Positions 1 to 8,926 of a DNA stretch of 64,000 bases are shown in pieces. This stretch comes from Paraburkholderia sp. HP33-1. GTDB taxonomy: Bacteria > Pseudomonadota > Gammaproteobacteria > Burkholderiales > Burkholderiaceae. The notes under the pieces were generated by a model. That model saw nothing but the letters and a program-made list of their open reading frames with translations, did not search any database and was not told the DNA's origin. The position numbers were made by a program, and so were the translations under genes. Position 1 is the first letter of the stretch. Each line of letters begins with the position of its first letter. The stretch spans positions 1,054,001 through 1,118,000 of the forward strand of contig NZ_JAJEJR010000003.1 of the NCBI RefSeq assembly GCF_021390595.1, written 5' to 3'.

Positions 1-30
1 GCCTGGCGCGGCTGGTGTCGCCGTGTTCAC
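1..30 (-). CDS. 5' end of a gene following the HlyD adaptor (partial)
   Basis: A GTG codon at 30-28 overlaps the TGA of the HlyD gene as GTGA, and an open frame reading [10 protein letters not shown] runs off the left edge. In HlyD loci of this type the next gene is usually an ABC-transporter ATPase/permease. The ten visible residues cannot show this, so the function is an inference from context only. Confidence 0.35.
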   Translation of the reverse strand, partial: MNTATPAAPG

Positions 31-1100
31 TGCAGCACCCGGATCGCCAGATTCGCGGGCCATCTGGCCGCCGGGTCGATCCTGACCCACGCCACGCCGG
101 GTAGTCCGGTCTTGACGAGCTTCAGATGCTGGAGAAGCAGTTCGCGGCTGATCCGGGCCTTGACGCGGAACATCAACTTTTGCCGCTCGCTGACAGTCTC
201 CACGGTCTTCGGCGTGAACTGCGCGGTGCTCGCGACGAACGAGACGGAGGCGGGAATGACATATTGCGGCGCCGCGTCGAGCACGATGCGGACCTCGGTG
301 CCGAGCGCCACCTTGCCGGCGGCCTCCTCGGGCAGGAAGAACGTCATGTAGACGTCGGACAGATCGACCATGTTCAGGACCTTGCCACCGGCGGGAAGCA
401 CTTCGCCTGGCTCGGCCACGCGGTACTGGACCCGCCCGTCACGCGGCGCGGTGAGCTGACTGTCCGTGATGTCCGCATTCACGCGGGCGAACGTCGCCCC
501 GGCGGCGGCGATCATCGAGCGTGCGGCGACCAGTTGCGCGCGGGTGGCGTTGATCGCGGCGTTGCCGGCGGCCACCTGCGCTCTCGCGGCGCTCACAGCG
601 GCCAGCGCGCTGCGCTCGCGCGCGCGATCGTCGTCGAGTTCCTGCATCGACGAAGCGCCTTCGCGCGACAGCGTTTCCGAGCGCGCGAGCTTGCGTTGCG
701 CGGCGTCCAGCTCGGCCTCTCGCTCGATGACGAGCGCCTGCGCAGCGGCCTTGTCGCTCTCGCGCTGCGCGACCTGGGCCTCGACGCTCGCCGCGTTATT
801 GACCGCTTGCTGGCGCTGGGCCTGCGCTTCGTCGAGCTGCGCCTCAAGCACCTGCACCTGCATCTTCGCGAGCGGCTGCCCGGCCTTCACGAAGTCGCCC
901 TCATCGACATCGATGCTGTCCACCCGGCCGGCAAGTTTCGTGTCCACGTCGATCTCCGTGGCCTCGATGCGTCCGTTGCCGCTCGCGAAACCCTCGCCCG
1001 GCCCCGTGTCGCGCAGACGGGCCCACGCGTAGTAGCCCGCAGCCGCAATGACGAGGGCCAATGCAGCGGCAGGTATCAGTTTCTTCGTCGGAACGTTCAT
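27..1100 (-). CDS. HlyD/EmrA-family periplasmic adaptor (membrane fusion protein)
   Basis: A 357-residue membrane fusion protein that should link an inner-membrane exporter to an outer-membrane channel. One N-terminal membrane segment (about residues 8-26) is followed by a lipoyl-like half (about 45-80), a long Ala/Gln/Glu-rich coiled-coil hairpin (about 85-210) and the second lipoyl half with beta-barrel ([19 protein letters not shown] onward). Its start overlaps the stop of the upstream outer-membrane lipoprotein gene as ATGA, and its stop overlaps the next start as GTGA, so three genes are translationally coupled. The sequence resembles YhiI-type adaptors that work with ABC exporters. The substrate cannot be told from sequence. 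Confidence 0.88.
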   Translation of the reverse strand: MNVPTKKLIPAAALALVIAAAGYYAWARLRDTGPGEGFASGNGRIEATEIDVDTKLAGRVDSIDVDEGDFVKAGQPLAKMQVQVLEAQLDEAQAQRQQAVNNAASVEAQVAQRESDKAAAQALVIEREAELDAAQRKLARSETLSREGASSMQELDDDRARERSALAAVSAARAQVAAGNAAINATRAQLVAARSMIAAAGATFARVNADITDSQLTAPRDGRVQYRVAEPGEVLPAGGKVLNMVDLSDVYMTFFLPEEAAGKVALGTEVRIVLDAAPQYVIPASVSFVASTAQFTPKTVETVSERQKLMFRVKARISRELLLQHLKLVKTGLPGVAWVRIDPAARWPANLAIRVLQ

Positions 1101-2611
1101 GGTGTCTGATCCTGTGGTGTAGAAGGCTCCGCGTTTGCCGGCGACGCAGACGGCGCGCCGGACAGCGGCAGCGAGCCGCCGCCGAGCGCCGCATAGAGCG
1201 CGACGCGGCTCGACAGCAGCTCGCCGCGGGTCTGCACAAGTTGCTGCTGCGCGGCGAGCAGGTCGCGCTGCGCATCGAGGACTTCGAGAAACGGTGTCGC
1301 GCCGCTGTCGTACCTCAGTCTGGCGAGTCGTGCCCGCTCCGTCTGCGCCGCGAGCGTTTTACGCGAGATGCTGACCTGGGATGTCAGCCAGTCGCGGGCC
1401 GACAATGCATCGGCGACGTCGCGGAACGCGGCCTGGATGGACCTTTCGTATTGCGCGACTGCCTCTTCGCGCTGCGCCTGCGCCAGTTTCAGGTTGGCCA
1501 GGTTGCGTCCGGCATCGAAGATCGGCAGCGAGAGATCCGGCAGGAACAGCCACGTACCCGTGCCTGACGCGAACAGGTTGCGCAGCTCCGTACTGCTCGT
1601 GCCGAACGAACCAGTCAACGAGATTCGCGGAAAGAATGCTGCTCGTGCTGCACCGATGTTTGAATTGGCTGCGCGCAACTGGTGCTCGGCGGCGACGATA
1701 TCGGGGCGGTTTTCCAGTAGCGCCGATGGCAGCCCCGCGCCCAGATCGTTGCGCACGCTCGCGTCGTCGAGCGCCTGCGGCTCGGGCGACAGGCGCGGCG
1801 GCGCGCCGACCAGCAGTTCGAGCGCGTGGGCTTCGGTGGCGCGTGCCTGTTCGAGCTGTGCATCCAGCGTCTGCGCCTGCTGCAGCAGGATTTCCGACTG
1901 CTCGAGATCCAGCCGGGAGATCGCCCCAACCTCGAAGCGCCTGCGAAAAATGCGCAGCGACTCCGCGCGGCTCGCAATCGTTTCGCGCGTCAGCGCAATT
2001 CGTTCGTCGTACTGGCGAATCACCAGATAACTGTCCGCGACCTGTCCGATCAGGCTGACGGTTGCAGCACGTTGAGATGCCTCGCTCGCGAGGAAATCTT
2101 CGAGCGCCGCGTCTTTGAGGCTACGCACGCGCCCCCAGAAATCGAGCTCCCAGTTGCTTTCGACGAGGTCAACGTTGTACAGGCTGCTGATCATCGGCTG
2201 ATTTGCCAGAAAACCACCCGGCGTGCGCAAACGTGCGTACGAAGCGCCTGCGGATATCGACGGAAACTGGTCAGCTCGTCGGATGCCATAGCCGGCGCGC
2301 GCCTGCTCGACCCGCTGCACGGCGATGCGCAGGTCGCGATTATGAGCAAGTGCCTGCTCGATCAACGCCTGCAGTTGCGGGTCGGGAAAGTAGTCACGCC
2401 AGGGAGTCCGGGTCACCGCTCCGGTGCCCCTGTCCAGCGCATCGGCCGGCCACGCATCGGAAACCGGCAAGGACGGGCGTTCGTAATGCGGAGCGAGCGA
2501 CATGCAGCCGGACAGGGCTACACCGAGCGCCACCAGCACGGTACCAAGCGTGTACGTCCGGTGACTGTTCCGCGTTCCGGGAGTCCCGTGAAGAGAAATC
2601 TGATTGCGCAT
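1097..2611 (-). CDS. NodT-family outer-membrane efflux lipoprotein
   Basis: A TolC-like outer-membrane channel of the RND/MFP type. From the start at 2611 it has an N-terminal signal with a lipobox ending LSGC, so the mature protein is probably lipidated, followed by two OEP repeats (about 40-250 and 255-460) rich in Ala/Gln helices. The frame is open back to 2722, but that stretch contains the inverted repeat at 2693-2710 and a -10-like GATAGC, and it places the signal peptide far from the N-terminus, so 2611 is preferred. It is the first gene of a coupled operon with the HlyD adaptor (ATGA overlap). The Ala-, Ser- and Pro-rich C-terminal tail is not conserved in the family. Confidence 0.88.
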   Translation of the reverse strand: MRNQISLHGTPGTRNSHRTYTLGTVLVALGVALSGCMSLAPHYERPSLPVSDAWPADALDRGTGAVTRTPWRDYFPDPQLQALIEQALAHNRDLRIAVQRVEQARAGYGIRRADQFPSISAGASYARLRTPGGFLANQPMISSLYNVDLVESNWELDFWGRVRSLKDAALEDFLASEASQRAATVSLIGQVADSYLVIRQYDERIALTRETIASRAESLRIFRRRFEVGAISRLDLEQSEILLQQAQTLDAQLEQARATEAHALELLVGAPPRLSPEPQALDDASVRNDLGAGLPSALLENRPDIVAAEHQLRAANSNIGAARAAFFPRISLTGSFGTSSTELRNLFASGTGTWLFLPDLSLPIFDAGRNLANLKLAQAQREEAVAQYERSIQAAFRDVADALSARDWLTSQVSISRKTLAAQTERARLARLRYDSGATPFLEVLDAQRDLLAAQQQLVQTRGELLSSRVALYAALGGGSLPLSGAPSASPANAEPSTPQDQTP

Positions 2612-2666
2612 TGATTCGTCGGTGTATCGATCTGCAGAGAATTGTCTGCGACGCGACGCACCGCCC

Positions 2667-2710
2667 GCTATCAGTGGACCAATACAGATTCCTGTAGGGC
2701 TTCGCCTACA
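2667..2710 (-). promoter_or_regulatory. Candidate response-regulator operator and promoter of the efflux operon
   Basis: A perfect inverted repeat TGTAGG-GCTTCG-CCTACA lies at 2693-2710, with GATAGC at 2672-2667 on the minus strand about 29 nt from its centre. An identical-arm repeat with the same downstream spacing occurs at 8951-8968 ahead of fnr. That layout fits an activator site overlapping the -35 region. The binding protein is not known; the NarL-type regulator encoded next door is the obvious candidate. Confidence 0.5.
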
Positions 2711-2855
2711 ATCGCCGCGCAAGGAATTGGAGAGACCGCGGCGGCTTCAAATGTGTGACATCTCGCGACCAACGCCGCAAGTGACTACGTCGCTACCAGG
2801 ATGCTGGAGAAGAAGGTGTTCGAGAAAATGAAGCGATGTGTGCGAATCGCACACT

Positions 2856-3497
2856 TCAAACGAGCAGGCCGTGCTCAACCGCATAGCGCGCCAGTTCCGC
2901 ATTGCTGCCGATGCCGAGCTTGTCGAAGATACGTGCCCGATAGGTGGTGACAGTCTTCGGGCTCAAATGCAGAAGCTCGCCGATGCCGATCAGGCTTTCG
3001 CCCTTCGCAATCAACTTCAGTACTTCAAGCTCGCGATTGGACAGCGCCTCATGCGATGCAGCAGTTCGGCCGCCGAGCATGACCGCGAACCTCTCGGCGA
3101 GCGAGGGACTGACATACTTCGCGCCGGTCGCCGCCTTGCGCACCGCCTCTATGAGCGTCGTGGTCGGGCTATCCTTCGTCAGATAGCCCGACGCGCCCAG
3201 CTTCAGCGCCCGCATCGCATAGATCTCTTCCGAGTACGTGCTGAGAATCAGCACCGCGAGGCCCGGATGGTCGGCACGAAGCGACTTCAGCAGGTCCAGC
3301 CCGTTCTTGCCCGGCAACGCGATGTCAACGAGCGCGACGTCAAAGTGCTGCGTCTTCACGATCTGCAGCGCATCGGGCGCGGTCCCTGCCTCGCCGTCGA
3401 CGCGAATGTCGCTCGCCGCACTCAACATCAACCGCACACCGTTGCGCGCGACCGTATGGTCGTCAACGAGCAGGACTTTGATCTGTTCTGTTTCCAC
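2856..3497 (-). CDS. NarL/FixJ-type response regulator (receiver + LuxR HTH)
   Basis: A 213-residue two-component regulator. It has an N-terminal receiver (IKVLLVDDH near residue 7, phospho-acceptor Asp in DVALVDIALPGKNG) and a C-terminal LuxR-type helix-turn-helix (LSNRELEVLKLIAKGES to PKTVTTYRARIFDKLGI). The GTG start at 3497, just before the DDH strand, is chosen because the frame upstream of it is the antisense of the kinase gene. It begins 4 nt after the stop of the HisKA_3 kinase, its likely partner. It probably activates nearby promoters; the repeat TGTAGG-N6-CCTACA is a candidate site. It is the last gene of the four-gene signalling operon. Confidence 0.9.
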   Translation of the reverse strand: METEQIKVLLVDDHTVARNGVRLMLSAASDIRVDGEAGTAPDALQIVKTQHFDVALVDIALPGKNGLDLLKSLRADHPGLAVLILSTYSEEIYAMRALKLGASGYLTKDSPTTTLIEAVRKAATGAKYVSPSLAERFAVMLGGRTAASHEALSNRELEVLKLIAKGESLIGIGELLHLSPKTVTTYRARIFDKLGIGSNAELARYAVEHGLLV

Positions 3498-3501
3498 TTG
3501 G

Positions 3502-4959
3502 TCAGTTTTCCAATGGCAAACGCAACACAACGGTCGTGCCGATGCCGGGCTGGCCGGTAATCGACAGTTCGCCGCCAAAATGAAGCGCGCGCTCGCGCAT
3601 CCCGATGATTCCCCACGACTGCCGCTTCGGGTTGCTTTCAAGCTCGATTCCCTTGCCGTCGTCGCGGACCTCGACAATGAGACTGCCCGCGTCGCAACTT
3701 GCGCAGATCGACACATGTGACGCATCCGCGTGCCGCAGCACGTTGGTTAGCGTCTCCTGAACGATGCGAAACAACATCGTATTGCGGTCCGGGTCCAGAT
3801 CGACCGCCTCCGCAGCGGCATCGATCACGCATTCGCAGACAAGGTCCCCGCGCATTTCGATCTGGTTCGCGTACCATGCAAGCGCCTCCCAGACGCCTAG
3901 CTGGTCGAGCACGCTCGGACGCAGATCAGTGATTACGCGGCGCACTGCAGCAATGGCGTCGTCAGCAAGGCGGGCCGCGTCAGCGAGAAGCGCGTCCGGT
4001 GACTGCCCTGCGCGCGCGGCGCGCTCCATCGACACCGACACATGCGCCTTGATCCCCGTCAGAAGGCTGCCGAGCTCGTCGTGGATTTCCTGGGCGATCC
4101 GTTTGCGCTCGTACTCCTTGATTGTTTCCTGGTGGGCGGCTAGAGAGCGCACTGCCTCACTCGACTGACGAAGCACTTCCTCCGCAAGCTTGTTCTGCGT
4201 GATATCGACGAGAATGCCCTGCACGAACAACCGCCGCCCAGTCTCGTTGCGCACCGGTTGCGCCTCATCCCGGAACCACAGTACGTCGCCATTGCGCGCA
4301 ACGAGCCGGTACTCAATGCGCATCCCGCCTTCACCCGCCGCGCGCGCTTCACGCACGCGTTCGCGGTCGTCCGGATGCACCCGTTCCTCGTGTAGTCCGT
4401 TGGCAAGCCACTCGTCCGCGGAAAAGCCAAGCGTAGCGATCTGCGGGCTCACATATTCCAGCCGCGCAGGCTGATCTGACGACGCCAGGTACGTAATCGC
4501 ATGAATCTGCTCAACCAGCGTGCGGAACTTCGCCTCTGCCCGATGTTTCGCGTCGAGCATCTGCTGAGCGTGGAGCATCCGATGAATCGCGGCGGGCAAC
4601 TGCCTCAGATACAGCTGATCCGCGTCCTTACCGAGGTAGTCGCGCGCGCCGCGTCGCATCAGCTCCGCTGCGACGGCAGCGCTGTCGCCCCCCGTCAATA
4701 CCATCACCGGCACCGAGATCTCGCCGGCCTCGTTCGCAAGGGCTGCGAGGAAATCAAGGCCGGTCTGGTCAGGCAGATGATAGTCAAGCAGCACACAGTC
4801 GGGTTTATGCTCCGCGACCACGCGCAGTCCATCGCCGCCGGTTTCCGCTTCGATCAGCACAAAATCGTAGGTATCGTCGGCAGCAAGGGCGCGGCGACAC
4901 GCCATCCGGTCGACGCTGTCGTCATCGACGAGAAGTGCGTGAATCTGCGGTTTGGTCAT
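3502..4959 (-). CDS. Receiver-PAS-HisKA_3 hybrid sensor kinase
   Basis: About 485 residues. In order: a CheY-like receiver (HALLVDDDSVDR, acceptor Asp in DCVLLDYHLPD), a PAS domain (about 135-255, containing YLASSDQPARLEYVSPQI and ending DITQNKLAEE), a HisKA_3 dimerisation domain with the motif RIAQEIHDELGSLLTGIK (phospho-acceptor His in EIHDELG), and a HATPase_c domain (DDGKGIE, GIIGMRERA). This is a NarX/DegS-like kinase preceded by its own receiver, so it can take phosphate from another kinase. The start is placed at ATG 4959 behind GAAAAG; ATG 4983 or TTG 4986 are also in frame. It sits between the CheY-like gene and the NarL regulator, which is presumably its output. Confidence 0.9.
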   Translation of the reverse strand: MTKPQIHALLVDDDSVDRMACRRALAADDTYDFVLIEAETGGDGLRVVAEHKPDCVLLDYHLPDQTGLDFLAALANEAGEISVPVMVLTGGDSAAVAAELMRRGARDYLGKDADQLYLRQLPAAIHRMLHAQQMLDAKHRAEAKFRTLVEQIHAITYLASSDQPARLEYVSPQIATLGFSADEWLANGLHEERVHPDDRERVREARAAGEGGMRIEYRLVARNGDVLWFRDEAQPVRNETGRRLFVQGILVDITQNKLAEEVLRQSSEAVRSLAAHQETIKEYERKRIAQEIHDELGSLLTGIKAHVSVSMERAARAGQSPDALLADAARLADDAIAAVRRVITDLRPSVLDQLGVWEALAWYANQIEMRGDLVCECVIDAAAEAVDLDPDRNTMLFRIVQETLTNVLRHADASHVSICASCDAGSLIVEVRDDGKGIELESNPKRQSWGIIGMRERALHFGGELSITGQPGIGTTVVLRLPLEN

Positions 4960-4990
4960 CGTTCTTTTCGTGGCCGCTCTCATCAACCCG

Positions 4991-5404
4991 TCACGGCATT
5001 TCGCTGATCGACCAATACAGGTCGATCGAACGCATCACCTCAACGAACTGCCGGTAGTCCACCGGCTTCGCCATGTAGCCCGCGACGCTGAAATTGAAGC
5101 TGTCCACCTTGTCCTGCTGTTCTTCGGACGTAGTGAGCACGATGATCGGGAAGCGGCGCAGCTGCTCGTCGTTCTTCGCGGCCTGCAGAAACTCGATGCC
5201 GTTCATCACAGGCATATTCAGGTCGAGCAGGATAATGCACGGCTTCTCGTTCGCCGGGTCGCGTAGCCAGGCCAGCGCGCACTCGCCATTCTCCTGCTGG
5301 ACGACGGGGTTCGTCACGTGAATTTCTTTCAACGCGCGACGGATGGTCATTACGTCAACCTCGTCATCTTCTACTACGAGGATCGGCTGGTGCGCCACTT
5401 TCAT
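4991..5404 (-). CDS. Stand-alone CheY-like response regulator (Rcp1 type)
   Basis: A 137-residue single receiver domain: acidic pair in ILVVEDDEVDVMTIRRAL, acceptor Asp in CIILLDLNMPVMNGIEFL, the conserved Thr/Ser in PIIVLTTSEEQQD and Lys in GYMAKPVDYRQF. The EDDEVD start and the NM-P-MNG segment are typical of the small regulators that follow bacteriophytochrome-like kinases. Its start overlaps the stop of the PAS kinase by four bases (ATGA), so the two are co-translated and almost certainly partners. It has no output domain, so it probably relays phosphate or signals by protein contact. Confidence 0.92.
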   Translation of the reverse strand: MKVAHQPILVVEDDEVDVMTIRRALKEIHVTNPVVQQENGECALAWLRDPANEKPCIILLDLNMPVMNGIEFLQAAKNDEQLRRFPIIVLTTSEEQQDKVDSFNFSVAGYMAKPVDYRQFVEVMRSIDLYWSISEMP

Positions 5405-6909
5405 GCGGGAGTCTCCTGACCGGAATGCATACCGGGGGTAACGGGAAAGGTAAAGTAAAACGTGCTTCCGACGCCGACCGTTGATTCGACCCAGACTCTG
5501 CCGCCATACATCTCGACGATCTTGCGCACAAGCGTCAGGCCGACGCCGGTGCTCTCGACGCGGTCGCGCGGCACGAGCGTCTGAAACAGCTGGAAAATGC
5601 GCTCGAAGTGCCGGGATTCGATACCGACTCCGTTGTCGGCGACTGAGAATTTCCAGCGATCATCTTCGCGGACGCAATCGACGCGGATGTCGCCGGCCGG
5701 CTTGTCGATGTACTTGATGGCATTGGATATCAGGTTCTGGAAAACTTGCTGAATCCGCGTGCGCTCACCCACGAGCGTCGGCAGCGACCGCGCGATGCTC
5801 ACCTTGATGTGTGGCGATGGCGCGAGCAAATCGATCACCTCGGGCACCATCACGTTCAGGTCGATCTTCACCGTCGCCTCTTTGACGCGACCGACGCGGG
5901 AGTACTGCAGGATGCCGTCAATCAGCGCGCTCATCCGGTGCACGCGTCCTATCAGCAAGCGCATGTGCTCGCGCCCCTCGTCGTCGACTTTGTCCGCATA
6001 GTCGGTCGAAAGCCAGTTCGCGAGCGAACCGATTCCACGCAGTGGTGCTTTCAGGTCATGCGACACCACATACGCAAAGTTCGTCAGCTCCTCGTTCGCG
6101 GCGCTCACCTCATGCAGCAGCCGCTGACGCTGCTCTTCGGCTCGGCGCCGCTCGGTGATATCGCGGACGACGCCGGTGAACATCCGGCGCTGGCCAATCT
6201 GCATCTGCGCGACCGCCAGATCCATGGGGAAAGTGCTGCCGTCCTTGCGCTGGCCGGTCACCTCACGCCCCAAGCCGATGATTCGTTTCTCGTCGGTCTC
6301 ACGATAGCGTGCGAGGTAGCTGTCGTGCTGGTCCCGGTACGGCTGCGGCATCAGCATCGACACGTTGCGGCCAGTCATCTCGGCGGCCGTGTAGCCGAAT
6401 AGCTCCTCGGCTCGCGGGTTCACCTGATCGATTGTCCCCGCTTCGTCGATCGTGATGATTGCATCGACGGCCGTGTCCACGATCGCACGCATCCGTGCCT
6501 CGCTCTCGAGTAGCGCTTCTTCGGCCCGCTTGCGCCGTGTGATGTCGTGGATCGTCGCCATCACGAGCCTCAGGCCGCCGTCGGTTCGCAGCGGCGACAG
6601 GCTCACCTCGACCGGAAATTCGTCGCCGTCGCGTCGGCGCGCGTAAAGCTCTCGCCCAATACCCATGGGCCGCGTGCGCGGATCGGCAAAGAAGCTGTCG
6701 CGCATGCCGCCGTGAGCTGCACGGATGCCCTCCGGCATCAGGATTTCGACCGGCTGTCCGATCAGTTCGGCCGACGTGTAGCCGAATAGCTGTTCAACCG
6801 GAGGGTTGGCGAGCACGATCCGGCCGTCACGGTTAACAATGAGCATCGCTTCGGCGGCCGAAGCCAGCAGCCATTCGAGCGTCTGGCCTTCGAGAATATG
6901 CTCTTTCAT
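5401..6909 (-). CDS. FixL-type heme-PAS oxygen-sensing histidine kinase
   Basis: A 502-residue kinase without membrane segments. PAS1 is about residues 8-130, PAS2 about 138-255, a phytochrome-like HisKA domain about 275-345 (phospho-His 284 in VVSHDLKAPL) and HATPase_c about 380-490 (SVADNGVGI, GVGLTLVRKIV). PAS2 closely follows FixL heme-PAS domains (PYRDQHDSYLARY, then RIIGLGREVTGQRKDGSTFP). His195 lies where the FixL heme ligand is, with Arg201 and Arg215 at the +6 and +20 positions known from FixL. PAS1 also keeps a His66/Arg86 pair with the same spacing. It should autophosphorylate according to oxygen (or NO/CO) and pass phosphate to the overlapping CheY-like protein. First gene of the operon; AT-rich inverted repeats lie just upstream. 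Confidence 0.92.
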   Translation of the reverse strand: MKEHILEGQTLEWLLASAAEAMLIVNRDGRIVLANPPVEQLFGYTSAELIGQPVEILMPEGIRAAHGGMRDSFFADPRTRPMGIGRELYARRRDGDEFPVEVSLSPLRTDGGLRLVMATIHDITRRKRAEEALLESEARMRAIVDTAVDAIITIDEAGTIDQVNPRAEELFGYTAAEMTGRNVSMLMPQPYRDQHDSYLARYRETDEKRIIGLGREVTGQRKDGSTFPMDLAVAQMQIGQRRMFTGVVRDITERRRAEEQRQRLLHEVSAANEELTNFAYVVSHDLKAPLRGIGSLANWLSTDYADKVDDEGREHMRLLIGRVHRMSALIDGILQYSRVGRVKEATVKIDLNVMVPEVIDLLAPSPHIKVSIARSLPTLVGERTRIQQVFQNLISNAIKYIDKPAGDIRVDCVREDDRWKFSVADNGVGIESRHFERIFQLFQTLVPRDRVESTGVGLTLVRKIVEMYGGRVWVESTVGVGSTFYFTFPVTPGMHSGQETPA

Positions 6910-6931
6910 GTGGCGAGGTTGGGCGGGACGA

Positions 6932-6980
6932 GGGATAACCTTGAATTATCCCAAAAAAAGAGATTATCGGACATAATCTC
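6932..6980. promoter_or_regulatory. Two adjacent AT-rich inverted repeats upstream of the FixL-type operon
   Basis: Two perfect inverted repeats: GGGATAA-N7-TTATCCC (6932-6952) and GAGATTAT-N5-ATAATCTC (6960-6980). Both carry a GATAAT-like half-site. Read on the minus strand, the second is followed by seven T residues, so it could be a weak terminator for the LemA-like gene. The pair could equally be tandem operators for the kinase operon that starts at 6909. Which of the two applies cannot be decided from sequence. Confidence 0.45.
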
Positions 6981-7109
6981 CGCAATCTGGCAGATGAAAA
7001 GATCCGCGGACACTCCCTTTCCTCTCGCGGGACTCGAGCGAGCCCGTTGATTATCTATTTTTCTAATTGCGCTAATCGGAGTCCCGACGGCGGCTCCGTG
7101 AAGTACGAA

Positions 7110-7739
7110 TCAAACAGGGGGCACTTTACCGGCGGGCTGGAAAAGCCTGGCGTGAGGTGCCAGCATTGAGTGATAGTAGTCGGCAAATGTCGGCCGTTCG
7201 CGAAATGCATGCGTGCGAGACAGAAAGAGAATTCGAGCGGATCGTACCTGAGCATCATAGCGGGAGGCGAGATTGTCATAGTCGTCTTGTGCCTCCGCGA
7301 TCGCGAGCATCGTATCCTTCAGGCGTCGCTTTAGTGCGCGATACCTCGCGTCGACTTTCACACGCGGCAAGCGGTCAGAGGCAGCCAGAAAAGACGCCAG
7401 TTCGGCGCTGCATCGATACTGCATCGAGTCAAATTGACGGAACGTAGCGGCGTCTTCAATTGCTGCAGGGTTTGGCACCGTCATGCAACTCTGGAATGCG
7501 GGTCGGGCGCTGGACGGTGAGTCACCTGTCCTGAGAGCATCGTCTTTTACTACCTGGTTCAACTCCATGACGATCGCTGCTCGTTGCGAGTAGGTGGCAA
7601 CCGCCCGAGCAAGCGCTGCATCGACGCTATCGACTGCGGTTTTCCGAGCCGTCAACCCCTCGCCGATCACTAGCAGCAGAGAGAAGGCCAAAAACCTGAC
7701 AACAAGCCCCAAACGGCGACGCCATGCATGGACTCTCAT
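7110..7739 (-). CDS. LemA-like membrane-anchored helical protein (tentative)
   Basis: About 209 residues from the ATG at 7739, giving a basic N-terminus (MRVHAWRRR) followed by one membrane segment (LVVRFLAFSLLLVIGEGL) and a helical, probably periplasmic domain. The end of that domain (AIAEAQDDYDNLASRYDAQVRSARILF) recalls the C-terminal helix of LemA-family proteins, but the match is loose and the family call is an inference. The frame is open to 7838. No clear ribosome-binding site was found at either start. The two cysteines (QSCMT, QYRCSAE) could pair. It lies alone between fnr and the FixL-type operon, on the same strand as both. Function unknown. Confidence 0.6.
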   Translation of the reverse strand: MRVHAWRRRLGLVVRFLAFSLLLVIGEGLTARKTAVDSVDAALARAVATYSQRAAIVMELNQVVKDDALRTGDSPSSARPAFQSCMTVPNPAAIEDAATFRQFDSMQYRCSAELASFLAASDRLPRVKVDARYRALKRRLKDTMLAIAEAQDDYDNLASRYDAQVRSARILFLSRTHAFRERPTFADYYHSMLAPHARLFQPAGKVPPV

Positions 7740-7924
7740 GGCGTTTGGACTGGGCGTCGAATGTCGGCACGCTCGCCTGCCGTTATCGAGCGAGAGCAGC
7801 GGCCGATGAAAGTGCGGAGTTAGTCGCAGAAAGGTCACGAGTGGTACCCCTCCAGGCCATAACTACATATGCGGCGCCCGTTCCACAATATGTGGCGATA
7901 GTGGAAACAGGTTGCACCGCAGGC

Positions 7925-8812
7925 TTATTCGGGAATGCAGTGCCGGTGAATTTGTTCGAGCCCGGCCATATCTGTGATCGAAATTTGCTTTCCCGAGCAC
8001 TGGATCAGCCCCAGGGAACTCAGCCGGGAAAACAGGCGGCTGACAGTCTCAAGCGTCAGGCCCAAGTGGCACCCGATCTCCTCACGCGTCATGCGCAAGT
8101 TGAATTCATGAGCAGAGTAGCCGCGGTCGGCATACCGCTTCGACAGATTGAGAAGGAAGGCGACTAGTTTTTCGACAGCATTCATCCTTCCCATTAGCAT
8201 CAGCAGAGCGGACTCACGCAAGAGCTCGCGGCTCATGAGCTTATGGAGATGGTTCCGCAATCCGAAGTCGCGTTCGCCCAATCTGGAGAGGGCGTCGAAC
8301 GGCACGGAACAGACGACACTGTCTTCAAGGGCAACTGCGTCAAGCTCGTGCCGCCCCGTACTGATTCCTTCCATTCCGATGAACTCACCGGCGATCTGGA
8401 AGCCGGTGATGTGCTCGCGACCGTCGTTATTGACGGCGACAGTCTTCGACGCCCCAACCTTGACGACATATAGATTCCGGAATCGCTCGCCGGTACGAAA
8501 TATCGCGCTTCCGCGTTTTACCTTGCGGCTTTGTCCAAACACCCCTTTCAGCGCCGACGCCATCTTCGCGTCGTAACCTGCGGGCATGCAGAATCGGCGA
8601 GCGTGGCAACTTGTGCAGCCGGCGCCGCTGGCGGCGGCCATCATTTCCTGCATCGGTGCGCGTTCCGAGCCGTGCCATGTAATCGGCACCGTAGCCTGCG
8701 TTCTCGATTCCTGACGGAGGGTCGGAGGGTCCGAATCGACGAGCAAGTGCACCGGTCGATTTCCGATACGGGGTTCACTTAGTCTACTTTGTGCGATCGC
8801 GGCGCCGTTCAT
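7925..8812 (-). CDS. fnr: FNR-type [4Fe-4S] Crp-family oxygen-responsive regulator
   Basis: An anaerobic/microaerobic transcription activator of 295 residues. The motif C-T-S-C-H-A-R-R-F-C (Cys66, 69, 75) plus Cys168 in SVVCSVP reproduces the spacing of the E. coli FNR cluster ligands (C-x2-C-x5-C and 93 residues to the fourth), so an oxygen-labile [4Fe-4S] cluster is expected. A cyclic-nucleotide-like beta-roll is followed by a dimerisation helix and an HTH with LTLETVSRLFSRL. The E-x2-SR pattern is the one that reads TTGAT-N4-ATCAA. ATG 8812 is chosen because GGAG lies 7 nt upstream; ATG 8818 is too close to it. The roughly 45-residue extension before the first Cys is longer than in E. coli FNR. 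Candidate site 8951-8968 lies upstream. Confidence 0.93.
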   Translation of the reverse strand: MNGAAIAQSRLSEPRIGNRPVHLLVDSDPPTLRQESRTQATVPITWHGSERAPMQEMMAAASGAGCTSCHARRFCMPAGYDAKMASALKGVFGQSRKVKRGSAIFRTGERFRNLYVVKVGASKTVAVNNDGREHITGFQIAGEFIGMEGISTGRHELDAVALEDSVVCSVPFDALSRLGERDFGLRNHLHKLMSRELLRESALLMLMGRMNAVEKLVAFLLNLSKRYADRGYSAHEFNLRMTREEIGCHLGLTLETVSRLFSRLSSLGLIQCSGKQISITDMAGLEQIHRHCIPE

Positions 8813-8926
8813 GTTCATGCTCCAGCAAAGGGATGGGTCACCACCAGCGGTGGCTCCTGGAAGTTAAGCGTGTGATAGCTGCCAAACTTCCAATATCCAC
8901 ATTCTCCGCCGGCGAGATCATGGCAA

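Noticed and set aside
2611..2722. N-terminal extension of the NodT lipoprotein to 2722
   Set aside because: It would run through the inverted repeat and the -10-like box and bury the lipobox 70 residues from the N-terminus.
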